A DNA stretch of 57,257 nucleotides from a virus. The position numbers and the translations under genes are program-made. The notes beneath the pieces are model-generated. The model did no database searches. It worked only from the letters and a program-made list of their open reading frames with translations, and was not told the DNA's origin. The DNA is taken from positions 1-57,257 of IMG/VR virus record IMGVR_UViG_3300017917_000746; one strand, given 5' to 3'. Of the stretch, positions 18,914 to 26,830 are shown one piece after another (position 1 is the first letter of the stretch; every line of letters starts with the position of its first letter).

Positions 18914-20152
18914 ATGGCATTACAAATCCGCAGAGGAACAACCGTTGAGAGAACCGCAAGAAGATTCCTCGAAGGCGAATTAATTTATGACGTAACACTA
19001 CAACAGGTGTTTGTAGGTGATAGCACTACCGGTTTAGACGGAACGCTAGGCGGTAAGGCTGTAACTGCCTTTACTCAAGAAGATGCACGTGATGCTGTAG
19101 CGCAGGTTTTTGCGGCAGGCACACATACAAATATTAACTTTTCATACAACGACGATGGTTTAAATGTTGGCAGTTTTAGTGCCGCTGTTAATTTAACCAG
19201 TACTCCTTATGTTGGTAACGTAAATGTTACTGGAAACGTTAATGCTAACGGTTTCAATGGCTGGCTCGAAGGTAATGTATTTGCTGACAATTCTACTCTC
19301 CTAGTTGATGCAGGCAATGCAAGAATTCCAGCAGAAGTTGTTCAAGGAACGTTTACAGGCAGTGTTACAGGTAATGTTACAGGTAACTTAACAGGCAACG
19401 TATCCGGAAACTTAACAGGTTCTGTATTAACTGCCTCGCAGACAAATATTACCAGTGTTGGCACATTAACCAGTCTTGCAGTTACAGGCGCAATTACAGG
19501 CGCTAGTTTTGCCGGTAATGTTATCACTAGTTCAATCACAACTGCTAGTGGAGATTTAACTGTTACCCCTAACACTAATTTTTCAAACGGGTTAGATGTA
19601 ACATCAGGAACTACTACATTGTTAGCCACTACTGTAACAGGGCAGGCTACAATTAATTCATTGGCCGCTAGTCCATCAACTATTAATGCAAACGACAGTA
19701 CAACATCGGGTGCTAGACCGCTGGCGCTTGTATTAAACGGGCAGGCCAGCGATTTTGCATTCTCGGGTGTTGGTATTGAATTTAAAGTAAACGATGGTAC
19801 TACCACAGAGCAGTTAGTTAAGATTGAAGGTTATAGCCAAAGTCCGTTACTTGATAAACCAGCATTTGATGTTAAAATATACAATTCTGGAACCAGTGCC
19901 TACGACGTAATTCCGTTTATTGCAGACGGTGGTGGTGTTACTGTTAATGGTGCTATTAACTTAAATAATCAGTTGTTTTTAAGCACAGCAAGTGCTCCTA
20001 CATCATCGACAGGTGCCGACGGCGACGAAGCGGGTGCTGTAATTATAGATAACGAATATGTTTATCGTTGTATTGCTACCTGGGCAGATGCTTCTCCCGA
20101 TCCGCAACCTGACATTTGGGTTCGTGTAGCATTTAGCACAACTCCTTGGTAA
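18914..20152 (+). CDS. Tail fibre protein with Mtd-like N-terminal domain
   Basis: 412 residues. MALQIRRGTTVERTARRFLE followed by GELIYDVTLQQVFVGD matches the N-terminal domain of major-tropism-determinant-type and related fibres (xLQxRRGT, GExxYxxDxxxVFVGDG). Near residues 145-175 a run of GNVTGNLTGNVSGNLTG units is encoded by imperfect 12-base repeats. The C-terminal half (EFKVNDGTTTEQLVKIEG, VYRCIATWADASPDPQPDIW) resembles receptor-side fibre domains. No variable repeat or reverse transcriptase is seen, so there is no sign of diversity generation. AAGGAGAG ribosome-binding site. Confidence 0.82.
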   Translation: MALQIRRGTTVERTARRFLEGELIYDVTLQQVFVGDSTTGLDGTLGGKAVTAFTQEDARDAVAQVFAAGTHTNINFSYNDDGLNVGSFSAAVNLTSTPYVGNVNVTGNVNANGFNGWLEGNVFADNSTLLVDAGNARIPAEVVQGTFTGSVTGNVTGNLTGNVSGNLTGSVLTASQTNITSVGTLTSLAVTGAITGASFAGNVITSSITTASGDLTVTPNTNFSNGLDVTSGTTTLLATTVTGQATINSLAASPSTINANDSTTSGARPLALVLNGQASDFAFSGVGIEFKVNDGTTTEQLVKIEGYSQSPLLDKPAFDVKIYNSGTSAYDVIPFIADGGGVTVNGAINLNNQLFLSTASAPTSSTGADGDEAGAVIIDNEYVYRCIATWADASPDPQPDIWVRVAFSTTPW

Positions 20153-20171
20153 GAATTTAATTCCCGGTGCC

Positions 20172-20179
20172 GATAAATA
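20172..20179 (+). promoter_or_regulatory. Late promoter (GATAAATA) inside a small inverted repeat
   Basis: GATAAATA lies 20 bases before ATG 20199. It sits within CCGATA (20171-20175 region) and TATCGG (20183-20188 region), a 6-bp stem that could also act as a weak terminator hairpin for the upstream gene. Confidence 0.6.
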
Positions 20180-20198
20180 CAGTATCGGGGATTAAAAA

Positions 20199-23100
20199 AT
20201 GCTGAATATTTGGAATCAACCGTCTGGGTACAGTTTTAGCACTTACAGCGAGCGAGAAACTCAGACAATACCATTGCCCTTAATTCCGGGCGCAGATCTA
20301 ACAAATTTAACGTTCACAATCATTGCGGGCAGACTGCCCGGCGGATTACGTATCGCCTACGATACCGATTTAAGTACCTGGGTTATTAAAGGATCTCCTC
20401 TAGAAGTTGCAACTAACACTACTTCAACATTTGTAATAAGAGCTAAAAATACAGTTACAGAGGATATATCTGACAGAACTTTTTCAATGACCATAGAAGG
20501 GCCCGATGCTCCTGTTTGGGTCACAGAAGGCCAAGATCCCGACATACAAATTTACGACTTTGATGCTACTGAAACATATTTTAAAGATATGATCATTAGA
20601 AGAACAGTCAGCAACGTTAGCACTCTTTACATTGTAACTGCTAACACTGTTACGGGAATTACACCACCAAATAGCACGTATTATCAAATATACACAGAAC
20701 CATCAAACTTATTACCCGTAGGTCCTGTAATTACTCGTGTTGCACAATTAGTCAGTGCTAAAAGAACTAGCAATTTAATCACAGTCACTACATCAACTGC
20801 ACACAATTTTGTATTTGGAAATATAGTTACTATTGCTAGTAATTTGTCTAGCATCAATGCAGTTAATGTAGAAGTTTTGCAACCCGTACCGCTTCCTGGC
20901 GAAGAATATGAAGATTATCTCACAAGAACTTCCACAACTATTACCTATAATAAACTAGGAGGAAATTTTTCTTCTCAGTCAGTTACAGGAACTGCAACAT
21001 TAGTTAGAGATCCATTAACATTTGTTTTAGATAACACTCTTGTAGATTTTCAACTACAGGCAGTAGATACTGATTTATCATCTAATGATAGTTTAGAATA
21101 TTTTATTGCCGAAGGAGGCGGAGAACTTCCTCCAGGATTAACTTTAAGTTCAACTGGTAGAATTTCTGGAATTGTTGATCCTATATTAGCATTAGACATC
21201 ACAGCAAGAACTGGATTCTACGATACAAACTTATACGACGCTTACGCATACGACTTTGGTAAAGTTCCAAATATTGGAGAAGAAGATTATTTAAATGTTG
21301 TTACTCCAAGAAAATTAAACCGTAACTACGAATTTATTGTCAGTGTTACCGACGGAGAAAGTATAGCCAGACGAAGATTTAGAATTTATGTTGTTGGAGA
21401 TGACTTTTTACGAGCAGACAATACTGTTGTACAAATTGGTGCCGGAACATTTACCGCAGACTCTACATATCTAAGAGCACCAATATGGTTAAGTGCTGGA
21501 AATCTAGGACTGCGTCGAGCAAACAATTATATAACCATTATCCTAAATGCATTTGATCCAAATCCAGAAATAGGACCTGTGAAATATAGACTAGCAACAT
21601 ACAATGACGATTCAACTCCTAGTATTTTGCCCGATGGTGTATTTTTAGATCCAGACACCGCAGAAATTTTTGGATTCGCCCCATACCAACCTGCTATTAC
21701 TAAAGAATACAAATTTACAGTTGAAGCAGTAAAATATGATAAAGAAAATATTACAGAAGTAGAAGTTGCAATTATTGTAGCAGACGACGCACCCATTGGA
21801 CAAAACTTTTTAAAAATATTACCTTTGCCTGCCGAAGACGTAGACTTGCTTGTTGGGGATCTTTTAAGAATTGGTCCAAGTGTATACACTATTACAGAAT
21901 ATATCAGTAATACTGCAAGTGGCGGTACTATGGCTACATTAAAACTTTCTGAAAATCTTTTAACAAATGTGTTAGACGGATTAATTATTACTAAGACATA
22001 TAATCAATCTGTTAGTGATTTTTCAACCGCAGTTGCTTCTAAAACATTTACAATCAGTGTATTAGGAGAAGTAGAATCTGTAATTAGTTTTATTACTGAT
22101 GAAAATTTAGGTTCTATTAAACCTAGTTTCCCAAGTAATTTTTATGTTGAAGCAACTACCACTGTTCCAAATGCTAAACTTAGATATAGTCTAGTTGATG
22201 GTAGTCTGCCAGAGGGACTAACATTAAAAGAAAGCGGAATTATAGAAGGCAAAATTAATCAGTTTAGAGCAAATAGTGTTTCTGGATTTACATTATTTGA
22301 CAGTGGCGAAACAACCTTTGATGGCGATTTATTAACTATTGATCGAACATATAGATTCACTGTTAATGCTCAGGATCAGTTTAGATACAGTTCAGTAAGC
22401 AAAGAATTTTTAATCACAATTAGCGAAGGTACATTAACTTTATACAGTAACATTTACACTAAGCCTTTACCTAAACAGTCAAAGCGAGAATTATTTTATA
22501 ATTTCATCAACGACACTACTGTATTTGAACCTAATAGAATATATCGATTAGGCGATCCTAGTTATGGACTTCAAACAGAATTAAAAATGCTGATATATCC
22601 AGGAATTGAAAGTAAAGAAATTTCAAGATATATTGCGGCTATTAGTAAAAATACAAAACGTAAAAGATATCGCATTGGAGAATTAAAGAAAGCCATTGCA
22701 AAAACACAGGGCACTAACGATATAGTCTACGAAGTAGTTTACCTAGAAATTTTAGATGACTACGAAACTGATGGAAAATCAGTTTCTAAAAAAATTAAAT
22801 TATCAAATAACATTAATAGTCCACTAAAAATTAACCAAGCTCGTAGAAATGTTGTAGACGGTAAACTAGGAACTTATGACTCAGCAACTGGTACAGTTAA
22901 TTATGAAAATTCTGTTGTTGAAGCACGTTTAAATTCACAGGCATCGGATAGATTTAGTCCTGTTACTACACCAACAACCATTGATACTGCAAATGTAAAT
23001 ATCAGCGGAACTGATCTAGAATATGTGTATCCTAGTACTATTAAAAATATTAGATCAAATATAGCAGAAATTGGATTAACTGAAAACGAATTTTTACCCC

Positions 23101-23333
23101 TGTGGATGACTACCCCGCAAGATTCAAGAACTGCGGCCACTGGGTTTGTAAAGGCTGTTCCTCTGTGCTACTGCAAACCCGGAGAAGGACAGTATATTTT
23201 AGAAAACATTATTAATAGAAACTTTGATTTTAGTCAGTTAGATTTTGAAATTGACAGATTTATTATTGATTCCGACATTAATGATGTGCAAGAAAAGTAC
23301 TTAAAATTTTCAGATGCACGTTATAACATCTGA
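20199..23333 (+). CDS. Large virion protein with putative Ig/cadherin-like domains
   Basis: 1044 residues. Repeated phrases of the He_PIG/cadherin-like type (GRLPGGLRI, GELPPGLTLSSTGRISG, GSLPEGLTLKESGIIEG) mark at least three Ig-like domains, each followed by a strand such as YEFIVSVTDG or YRFTVNAQD. The C-terminal 300 residues are different, more charged (KRKRYRIGELKKAIAKTQG) and end with YCKPGEGQYILENIINRN. This layout suits a baseplate or tail-fibre attachment protein that binds cell-surface sugar. Start supported by a late promoter and a G-rich site. Function inferred from domains only. Confidence 0.8.
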   Translation: MLNIWNQPSGYSFSTYSERETQTIPLPLIPGADLTNLTFTIIAGRLPGGLRIAYDTDLSTWVIKGSPLEVATNTTSTFVIRAKNTVTEDISDRTFSMTIEGPDAPVWVTEGQDPDIQIYDFDATETYFKDMIIRRTVSNVSTLYIVTANTVTGITPPNSTYYQIYTEPSNLLPVGPVITRVAQLVSAKRTSNLITVTTSTAHNFVFGNIVTIASNLSSINAVNVEVLQPVPLPGEEYEDYLTRTSTTITYNKLGGNFSSQSVTGTATLVRDPLTFVLDNTLVDFQLQAVDTDLSSNDSLEYFIAEGGGELPPGLTLSSTGRISGIVDPILALDITARTGFYDTNLYDAYAYDFGKVPNIGEEDYLNVVTPRKLNRNYEFIVSVTDGESIARRRFRIYVVGDDFLRADNTVVQIGAGTFTADSTYLRAPIWLSAGNLGLRRANNYITIILNAFDPNPEIGPVKYRLATYNDDSTPSILPDGVFLDPDTAEIFGFAPYQPAITKEYKFTVEAVKYDKENITEVEVAIIVADDAPIGQNFLKILPLPAEDVDLLVGDLLRIGPSVYTITEYISNTASGGTMATLKLSENLLTNVLDGLIITKTYNQSVSDFSTAVASKTFTISVLGEVESVISFITDENLGSIKPSFPSNFYVEATTTVPNAKLRYSLVDGSLPEGLTLKESGIIEGKINQFRANSVSGFTLFDSGETTFDGDLLTIDRTYRFTVNAQDQFRYSSVSKEFLITISEGTLTLYSNIYTKPLPKQSKRELFYNFINDTTVFEPNRIYRLGDPSYGLQTELKMLIYPGIESKEISRYIAAISKNTKRKRYRIGELKKAIAKTQGTNDIVYEVVYLEILDDYETDGKSVSKKIKLSNNINSPLKINQARRNVVDGKLGTYDSATGTVNYENSVVEARLNSQASDRFSPVTTPTTIDTANVNISGTDLEYVYPSTIKNIRSNIAEIGLTENEFLPLWMTTPQDSRTAATGFVKAVPLCYCKPGEGQYILENIINRNFDFSQLDFEIDRFIIDSDINDVQEKYLKFSDARYNI

Positions 23334-23339
23334 TAAATA
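23332..23339 (+). promoter_or_regulatory. Late promoter (GATAAATA) overlapping a stop codon
   Basis: GATAAATA shares bases with the TGA stop of the preceding gene and lies 21 bases before ATG 23361, with AAAGGATAA between. Confidence 0.65.
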
Positions 23340-23360
23340 TAGTTAAAGGATAATATAAAC

Positions 23361-23945
23361 ATGGCATACCGTGAGACACAAATTAATGAACAATTTCCCG
23401 TAGCGGGAGTAGATAACGAAAGTCAAGGATTTCGTGACAACTTTTCTGCGATCAAAGATACATTAATTCAAGCCAAGAGCGATATTTCAGATTTACAAGA
23501 ATCAAGATTGGATATTTCCAGTCCTAGCACAGATTTAAGTTCAAATACTATTGAAAACGTAAATTTAAAATCGGCAACATTTGAATTTAATGCGGGCGGC
23601 AATGTTGTGGCTAGTCAAAATGTAAGTTACGATGCTGGCTCATATCATGTGTATACCCTAGCAAAAGTTGGTCCTAGTTCAGGAGATCCTATTGAACTTA
23701 CACTGTCTGGTCTACCAGCGGCTGGCAAGTTGGCTGTTATTCGTGTACATTTATATGGTAACGGAGTAGAACAGTGGTTTAGTTTTAATTCTGAAAATGA
23801 ATCAGTTACATTTTATAAAGACCCTAGTTGGCCAGCAACATTGAGTGTAACCAGTGCCACACTTCCAAAGATTTTTGAATTTTGGACTTGGGACGGCGGT
23901 CTAACAATATACGGCCAATATTTGGGCGCATTTACCGCATTATAA
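23361..23945 (+). CDS. Virion appendage protein, short fibre-like
   Basis: 194 residues. The start AYRETQINEQFPVAGVDNES and QGFRDNFSAIKDTLIQAK is a variant of the docking helix seen in the genes at 8907 and 18323, followed by a short coiled coil (KSDISDLQESRLDI). The C-terminal 110 residues form a compact beta domain (HVYTLAKVGPSSGDPIELTL, FEFWTWDGGLTIYGQYLG). It is probably a trimeric knob protein in the tail or collar. Late promoter directly upstream. Confidence 0.75.
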   Translation: MAYRETQINEQFPVAGVDNESQGFRDNFSAIKDTLIQAKSDISDLQESRLDISSPSTDLSSNTIENVNLKSATFEFNAGGNVVASQNVSYDAGSYHVYTLAKVGPSSGDPIELTLSGLPAAGKLAVIRVHLYGNGVEQWFSFNSENESVTFYKDPSWPATLSVTSATLPKIFEFWTWDGGLTIYGQYLGAFTAL

Positions 23946-23946
23946 T

Positions 23947-24180
23947 ATGCATCCTCTAGCAGAAGATTTTAGCAAACTCAAAGATGCAGAGCTTGAAACT
24001 AAGATACAGGATCTTAGTAAAAAATATTTTATGGCCGCTAACAATCTTGCAGTACAGCAACAGATTATTATGTTACTAGAAATGTACAAAGCAGAATTGA
24101 ATACACGACGCCAAAAACTCTGGGAAGAACAATACCAAAAACGTGACACAGATCTTGACAGTCTTATTAATGTAAGTTAA
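23947..24180 (+). CDS. Small helical protein of unknown function
   Basis: 77 residues, almost wholly helical and charged (KLKDAELETKIQDLSKKYFM, AVQQQIIMLLEMYKAELNTR), consistent with a coiled coil. ATG 23947 overlaps the region after the fibre stop by one base spacing, so it is probably co-translated with that gene. I do not recognise the family. The -35 box of the next promoter lies within its 3' end. Confidence 0.65.
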   Translation: MHPLAEDFSKLKDAELETKIQDLSKKYFMAANNLAVQQQIIMLLEMYKAELNTRRQKLWEEQYQKRDTDLDSLINVS

Positions 24181-24183
24181 AAT
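24155..24183 (+). promoter_or_regulatory. Sigma-70 promoter, leaderless type
   Basis: TTGACA at 24155-24160, 17 bases, TAAAAT at 24178-24183, then 6 bases to ATG 24190. It has the same geometry as at 7265 and 25666. No Shine-Dalgarno sequence precedes the ATG. Confidence 0.75.
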
Positions 24184-24189
24184 ACTTGC

Positions 24190-24696
24190 ATGAGACTGGA
24201 CAATCTTGGTATTCCCGTATTTTCATCAACGGACATAGTTGACTTACTTTATCAAGGTAAGTTAGATTCTCTCCCCAAAATATTAGCAGATTCGTCCGAT
24301 CCAGAAATTAAAAAATTCAACGAATTATCAGACTCTATAAAAATTAAAGAATATTCAGAACTGTCCTTTACCAAAGAAGAGTTTGATCAAACTTTACAAA
24401 AAGATTGGTTTATGCCCAACGAATATAAGAACATGGACATAGAAGGATTTCTAGTCAATGTCTGTCCAAAGGAAAACTATCAAAGACTTATAGAAGAATT
24501 ACAAGAATATCGTGCTAGAAATATGCTAGACCTACTGCGATGGCTCAAATATTTTGTAGATACTTGTAGGGCTAATAATATTGTTTGGGGTGTAGGAAGG
24601 GGCAGTAGTGTGGCCAGTTATGTACTTTACTTAATTGGGGTACATAAAATAGACAGTTTGAAATATAAATTAGACTGGCGAGAATTCTTGAGATAA
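24190..24696 (+). CDS. DnaE-like fragment (bacterial DNA polymerase III alpha GRGS region)
   Basis: 168 residues. Residues about 95-168 align by eye with the helix and GRGS loop of bacterial PolIII alpha: ELQEYRARNMLDLLRWLKYF, then WGVGRGSSVASYVLYLIG, then IDSLKYKLDWREFLR, comparable with E. coli [24 protein letters not shown] and FERFL. It stops just before the catalytic PDFDVDF segment, so it cannot be a polymerase on its own. The N-terminal half has no match I recognise. It may bind nucleotide or compete with the host replicase. A leaderless sigma-70 promoter suggests early expression. No frameshift to a longer frame is seen downstream. Confidence 0.75.
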   Translation: MRLDNLGIPVFSSTDIVDLLYQGKLDSLPKILADSSDPEIKKFNELSDSIKIKEYSELSFTKEEFDQTLQKDWFMPNEYKNMDIEGFLVNVCPKENYQRLIEELQEYRARNMLDLLRWLKYFVDTCRANNIVWGVGRGSSVASYVLYLIGVHKIDSLKYKLDWREFLR

Positions 24697-24716
24697 GTAC
24701 ATATATTAAGGAGGAC

Positions 24717-24947
24717 ATGAAAATGCCTATGAAACCAGCACCAAAGAAAGTGTATAGATCAGCCAATGGTAAATCTATTGATATGGATCTTTTACGCCAA
24801 CGCAATGAACTAACGCCCGCAGTGGGTAATGCTCGAGTAAATGCTCGAGGAGATGAGTTAGGCCCAGGTGGAAAAATTGTTAGAACACGCGAACAAATTT
24901 TACAAGAATTCTACGAACAATCCGAATTACCACAAGAAAAGGAATAA
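24717..24947 (+). CDS. Small basic conserved phage protein
   Basis: 76 residues from ATG 24717. The second ATG at 24723 sits 9 bases after AAGGAGG (24709-24715 region) and may be the real start. The sequence PAPKKVYRSANGKSIDMDLL, then VGNARVNARGDELGPGGKIV, is extended, Gly- and Arg-rich and looks highly constrained. I recall similar proteins in T4-like cyanophages without known function. It leads an operon with the GroES-like and MazG-like genes. Confidence 0.7.
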   Translation: MKMPMKPAPKKVYRSANGKSIDMDLLRQRNELTPAVGNARVNARGDELGPGGKIVRTREQILQEFYEQSELPQEKE

Positions 24948-24950
24948 TAA

Positions 24951-25295
24951 ATGACTGTAGTCAAAGGAACTATTCGTCCCCTACACGACAAAGTTATTGT
25001 AACAGATATGGACTTTGGTGATACCAAAACGCAAAGCGGTATCATTATTCAAAGCGATGACGGCAAGGATCGCGGCATCCATCCAAGATGGGCTAAAGTT
25101 TTTGCTGTTGGTCCAGAACACGACGAAGAATACGGAGTTGGAGATTGGATCCTAGTCGAGCATGGAAGATGGACTAGAGGTATCAAATACGAAAATGAAA
25201 ACGGTGAAGAAATAACTATTCGTATGATTGATAACGATGCTGTTATGATGTGGGACAACGAAGAACCTAAAGATATGATTATTGGACATCTATGA
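24951..25295 (+). CDS. GroES-like co-chaperonin (gp31-type)
   Basis: 114 residues, close to T4 gp31 (111). IRPLHDKVIVTDMD and SGIIIQSDDGKD match the Cpn10 start and mobile-loop region; KVFAVGPEHDEEYGVGDWIL and IDNDAVMMW match the core strands. In T4 gp31 replaces GroES on host GroEL so the major capsid protein can fold. The mobile loop has charged residues and an insert (GKDRGIHPRW) unlike GroES. AAAAGGAATAA precedes ATG 24951, and its end overlaps the next gene as ATGA. Confidence 0.85.
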   Translation: MTVVKGTIRPLHDKVIVTDMDFGDTKTQSGIIIQSDDGKDRGIHPRWAKVFAVGPEHDEEYGVGDWILVEHGRWTRGIKYENENGEEITIRMIDNDAVMMWDNEEPKDMIIGHL

Positions 25296-25669
25296 CAAAT
25301 CCATTTCGCGATCAAGAAAAATTTATGCGGGCCTGCGACCAAAGTGTTGAAGGACTCAACGAATCACAATTTAAGTTATATTGCAATCTAATTGAAGAAG
25401 AATATAACGATGAACTTAAAACTGCCGTTGCTAATAACGATCCTGTTGAAACGTTAGATGCACTTATTGATATTTTGGTTGTAACTATCGGTGCTATACA
25501 TAGTATGGGAGCAGATGCCGAGGGTGCTTGGAAAGAAGTTATGCGTACTAACTTTGCTAAAATTGACAAAGAAACTGGCAAGGTTCGAAAACGAGAAGAT
25601 GGAAAGGTGCTAAAACCCGTAGGATGGACTCCGCCGGATTTAAAACCTTTCGTTACCAAAGGGTCTTGA
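25292..25669 (+). CDS. MazG-like nucleotide pyrophosphohydrolase
   Basis: 125 residues, all-alpha NTP pyrophosphatase type. The metal site is EEEYNDEL near residues 35-42, with DALIDILVVTIGAIHSMG giving the second acidic pair (ExxD). The tail TNFAKIDKETGKVRKREDGK, then PVGWTPPDL, is typical of phage and HisE/MazG-like short forms. The family hydrolyses NTPs or dNTPs to monophosphates; phage versions are thought to alter nucleotide pools or (p)ppGpp. Translationally coupled to the co-chaperonin gene. Its stop codon is the loop of the terminator at 25658. Confidence 0.82.
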   Translation: MTNPFRDQEKFMRACDQSVEGLNESQFKLYCNLIEEEYNDELKTAVANNDPVETLDALIDILVVTIGAIHSMGADAEGAWKEVMRTNFAKIDKETGKVRKREDGKVLKPVGWTPPDLKPFVTKGS

Positions 25670-25682
25670 CAGACCCTTTTTT
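25658..25682 (+). terminator. Intrinsic terminator overlapping a sigma-70 promoter
   Basis: Stem AAAGGGTCT (25658-25666) and AGACCCTTT (25671-25679), loop TGAC, followed by a T run. The loop contains the stop of the MazG-like gene, and the -35 box TTGACA of the next promoter spans the loop. Confidence 0.85.
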
Positions 25683-25694
25683 AATCTCTATAAT
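25666..25694 (+). promoter_or_regulatory. Consensus sigma-70 promoter, leaderless type, for the gp44 operon
   Basis: TTGACA 25666-25671, 17 bases, TATAAT 25689-25694, then 6 bases to ATG 25701. Both boxes are perfect. Because the -35 box lies in the terminator loop, transcription ends and restarts within 40 bases. Confidence 0.88.
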
Positions 25695-25700
25695 GTAGAA

Positions 25701-25907
25701 ATGAATGATTTAAAATTTACTACAGCAGGCGAATATATGAAAGATAACAAATGTACTACCTGCGGACAAGAATATAGTCCTAGTTGCGATTGGCGTCAGG
25801 GTCGCTGTCCCCATCACCCAAGTATGTTTGAACAACTTATGAGTGATCCGTATAAAACAAGATATTATAATTTAATTAACTCTATAAAAGGCTGGTTTAA
25901 AAAATGA
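25701..25907 (+). CDS. Small zinc-finger protein of unknown function
   Basis: 68 residues. NKCTTCGQEYSPSCDWRQGR followed by CPHHPSM gives a CxxC...C...CxHH pattern likely to hold one zinc. The C-terminus (YYNLINSIKGWFKK) is an amphipathic basic helix. It is the first gene after a perfect sigma-70 promoter, has no ribosome-binding site and is probably translated from a leaderless mRNA. It overlaps gp44 by 4 bases (ATGA). Function unknown; early regulation or replisome assistance is possible. Confidence 0.75.
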   Translation: MNDLKFTTAGEYMKDNKCTTCGQEYSPSCDWRQGRCPHHPSMFEQLMSDPYKTRYYNLINSIKGWFKK

Positions 25908-26830
25908 GAGATTTATGGGTAGAAAAATATCGTCCTAAGACTGTAGAAGGTTATGTTTTTAAAGACGAAACATTAAAACAACAAATTGAAAAATGGATTA
26001 GCGAAAAGTCTATTCCACATTTACTGTTTAGTGGTAATGCCGGTACAGGAAAAACCACACTAGCAAAAGTACTATTAAACGAGATTGGTGTAGAAAGCAC
26101 TGATGTCCTATTTGCCAACGGCAGTAAGGAAGGTCGTAAAATTGAATGGGTAGACAAACTAATTGGCTTTTGTCAAACTATGCCGTTTGGTGATTATAAG
26201 GTTGTGCTAATCGACGAAGCAGATTATATGAACAAGGAATCTGTACAGCCGGCACTGCGTAATTTAATGGAAGATTACAGTGCCAGTGTTCGTTTTATTT
26301 TTACTTGTAACTATCCTCACAGAATTATTACTCCAGTTAAAAGTCGCTGTCAAGAAATTCATATTGAAAAGACAGACATTACAGAGTTTACTGCTCGTGT
26401 AGCAACAATTCTTGTAGAAGAAAACATTGACTTTGATCTAGATACCCTAGACACTTATGTAAAAGGAACATATCCGGATCTTCGTAAGTGCATTAATAAC
26501 GTACAGGCAAATAGCGTAACTGGTAAACTAATTGTACCTGATGCCGTTGACGGCAGTGCAGACTACAGAGTTGAAATGGTTGAACTATTTAAGAAGGGTA
26601 AAATTCAAGAGGCACGTAAATTACTGTGTAGTCAAGCTCGTCCGGAGGAGATGGAAGAAATTTATACATGGATGTATAACAATGTTTCATTGTTTGGTAA
26701 GGACGAACAAACACAAGACAACGCTATTCTTATTATTAAACAAGCCTTAGTAGATCATCCTAGTATGGCTGATGCAGAAATTAATCTAGCGGCTACGCTG
26801 ATTAGACTAGCAAGACTCAATGAAACCTAA
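25904..26830 (+). CDS. 44: Clamp loader large (ATPase) subunit, gp44-like
   Basis: 308 residues (T4 gp44 is 319). RFC-small-type AAA+ ATPase that, with gp62, opens and loads the gp45 clamp. WVEKYRPKTVEGYV is the RFC box II start, GNAGTGKT (44-51) Walker A, VVLIDEADYMNKESVQPALR Walker B and sensor region, FTCNY sensor 1, and SRCQEI the arginine-finger SRC box. The C-terminal part is the helical collar. No gp62 gene is recognised beside it; dCMP deaminase follows with an 11-base overlap. Confidence 0.95.
   Translation: MRDLWVEKYRPKTVEGYVFKDETLKQQIEKWISEKSIPHLLFSGNAGTGKTTLAKVLLNEIGVESTDVLFANGSKEGRKIEWVDKLIGFCQTMPFGDYKVVLIDEADYMNKESVQPALRNLMEDYSASVRFIFTCNYPHRIITPVKSRCQEIHIEKTDITEFTARVATILVEENIDFDLDTLDTYVKGTYPDLRKCINNVQANSVTGKLIVPDAVDGSADYRVEMVELFKKGKIQEARKLLCSQARPEEMEEIYTWMYNNVSLFGKDEQTQDNAILIIKQALVDHPSMADAEINLAATLIRLARLNET

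Noticed and set aside
18914-20152. Diversity-generating retroelement linked to the Mtd-like fibre
   Set aside because: Only the N-terminal domain resembles Mtd; no variable C-terminal lectin, template repeat or reverse transcriptase is present.
24697-24716. Frameshift joining the DnaE-like fragment to a downstream catalytic part
   Set aside because: The following gene has its own AAGGAGG site and an unrelated, compact sequence; no PDFDVDF motif occurs in any frame nearby.
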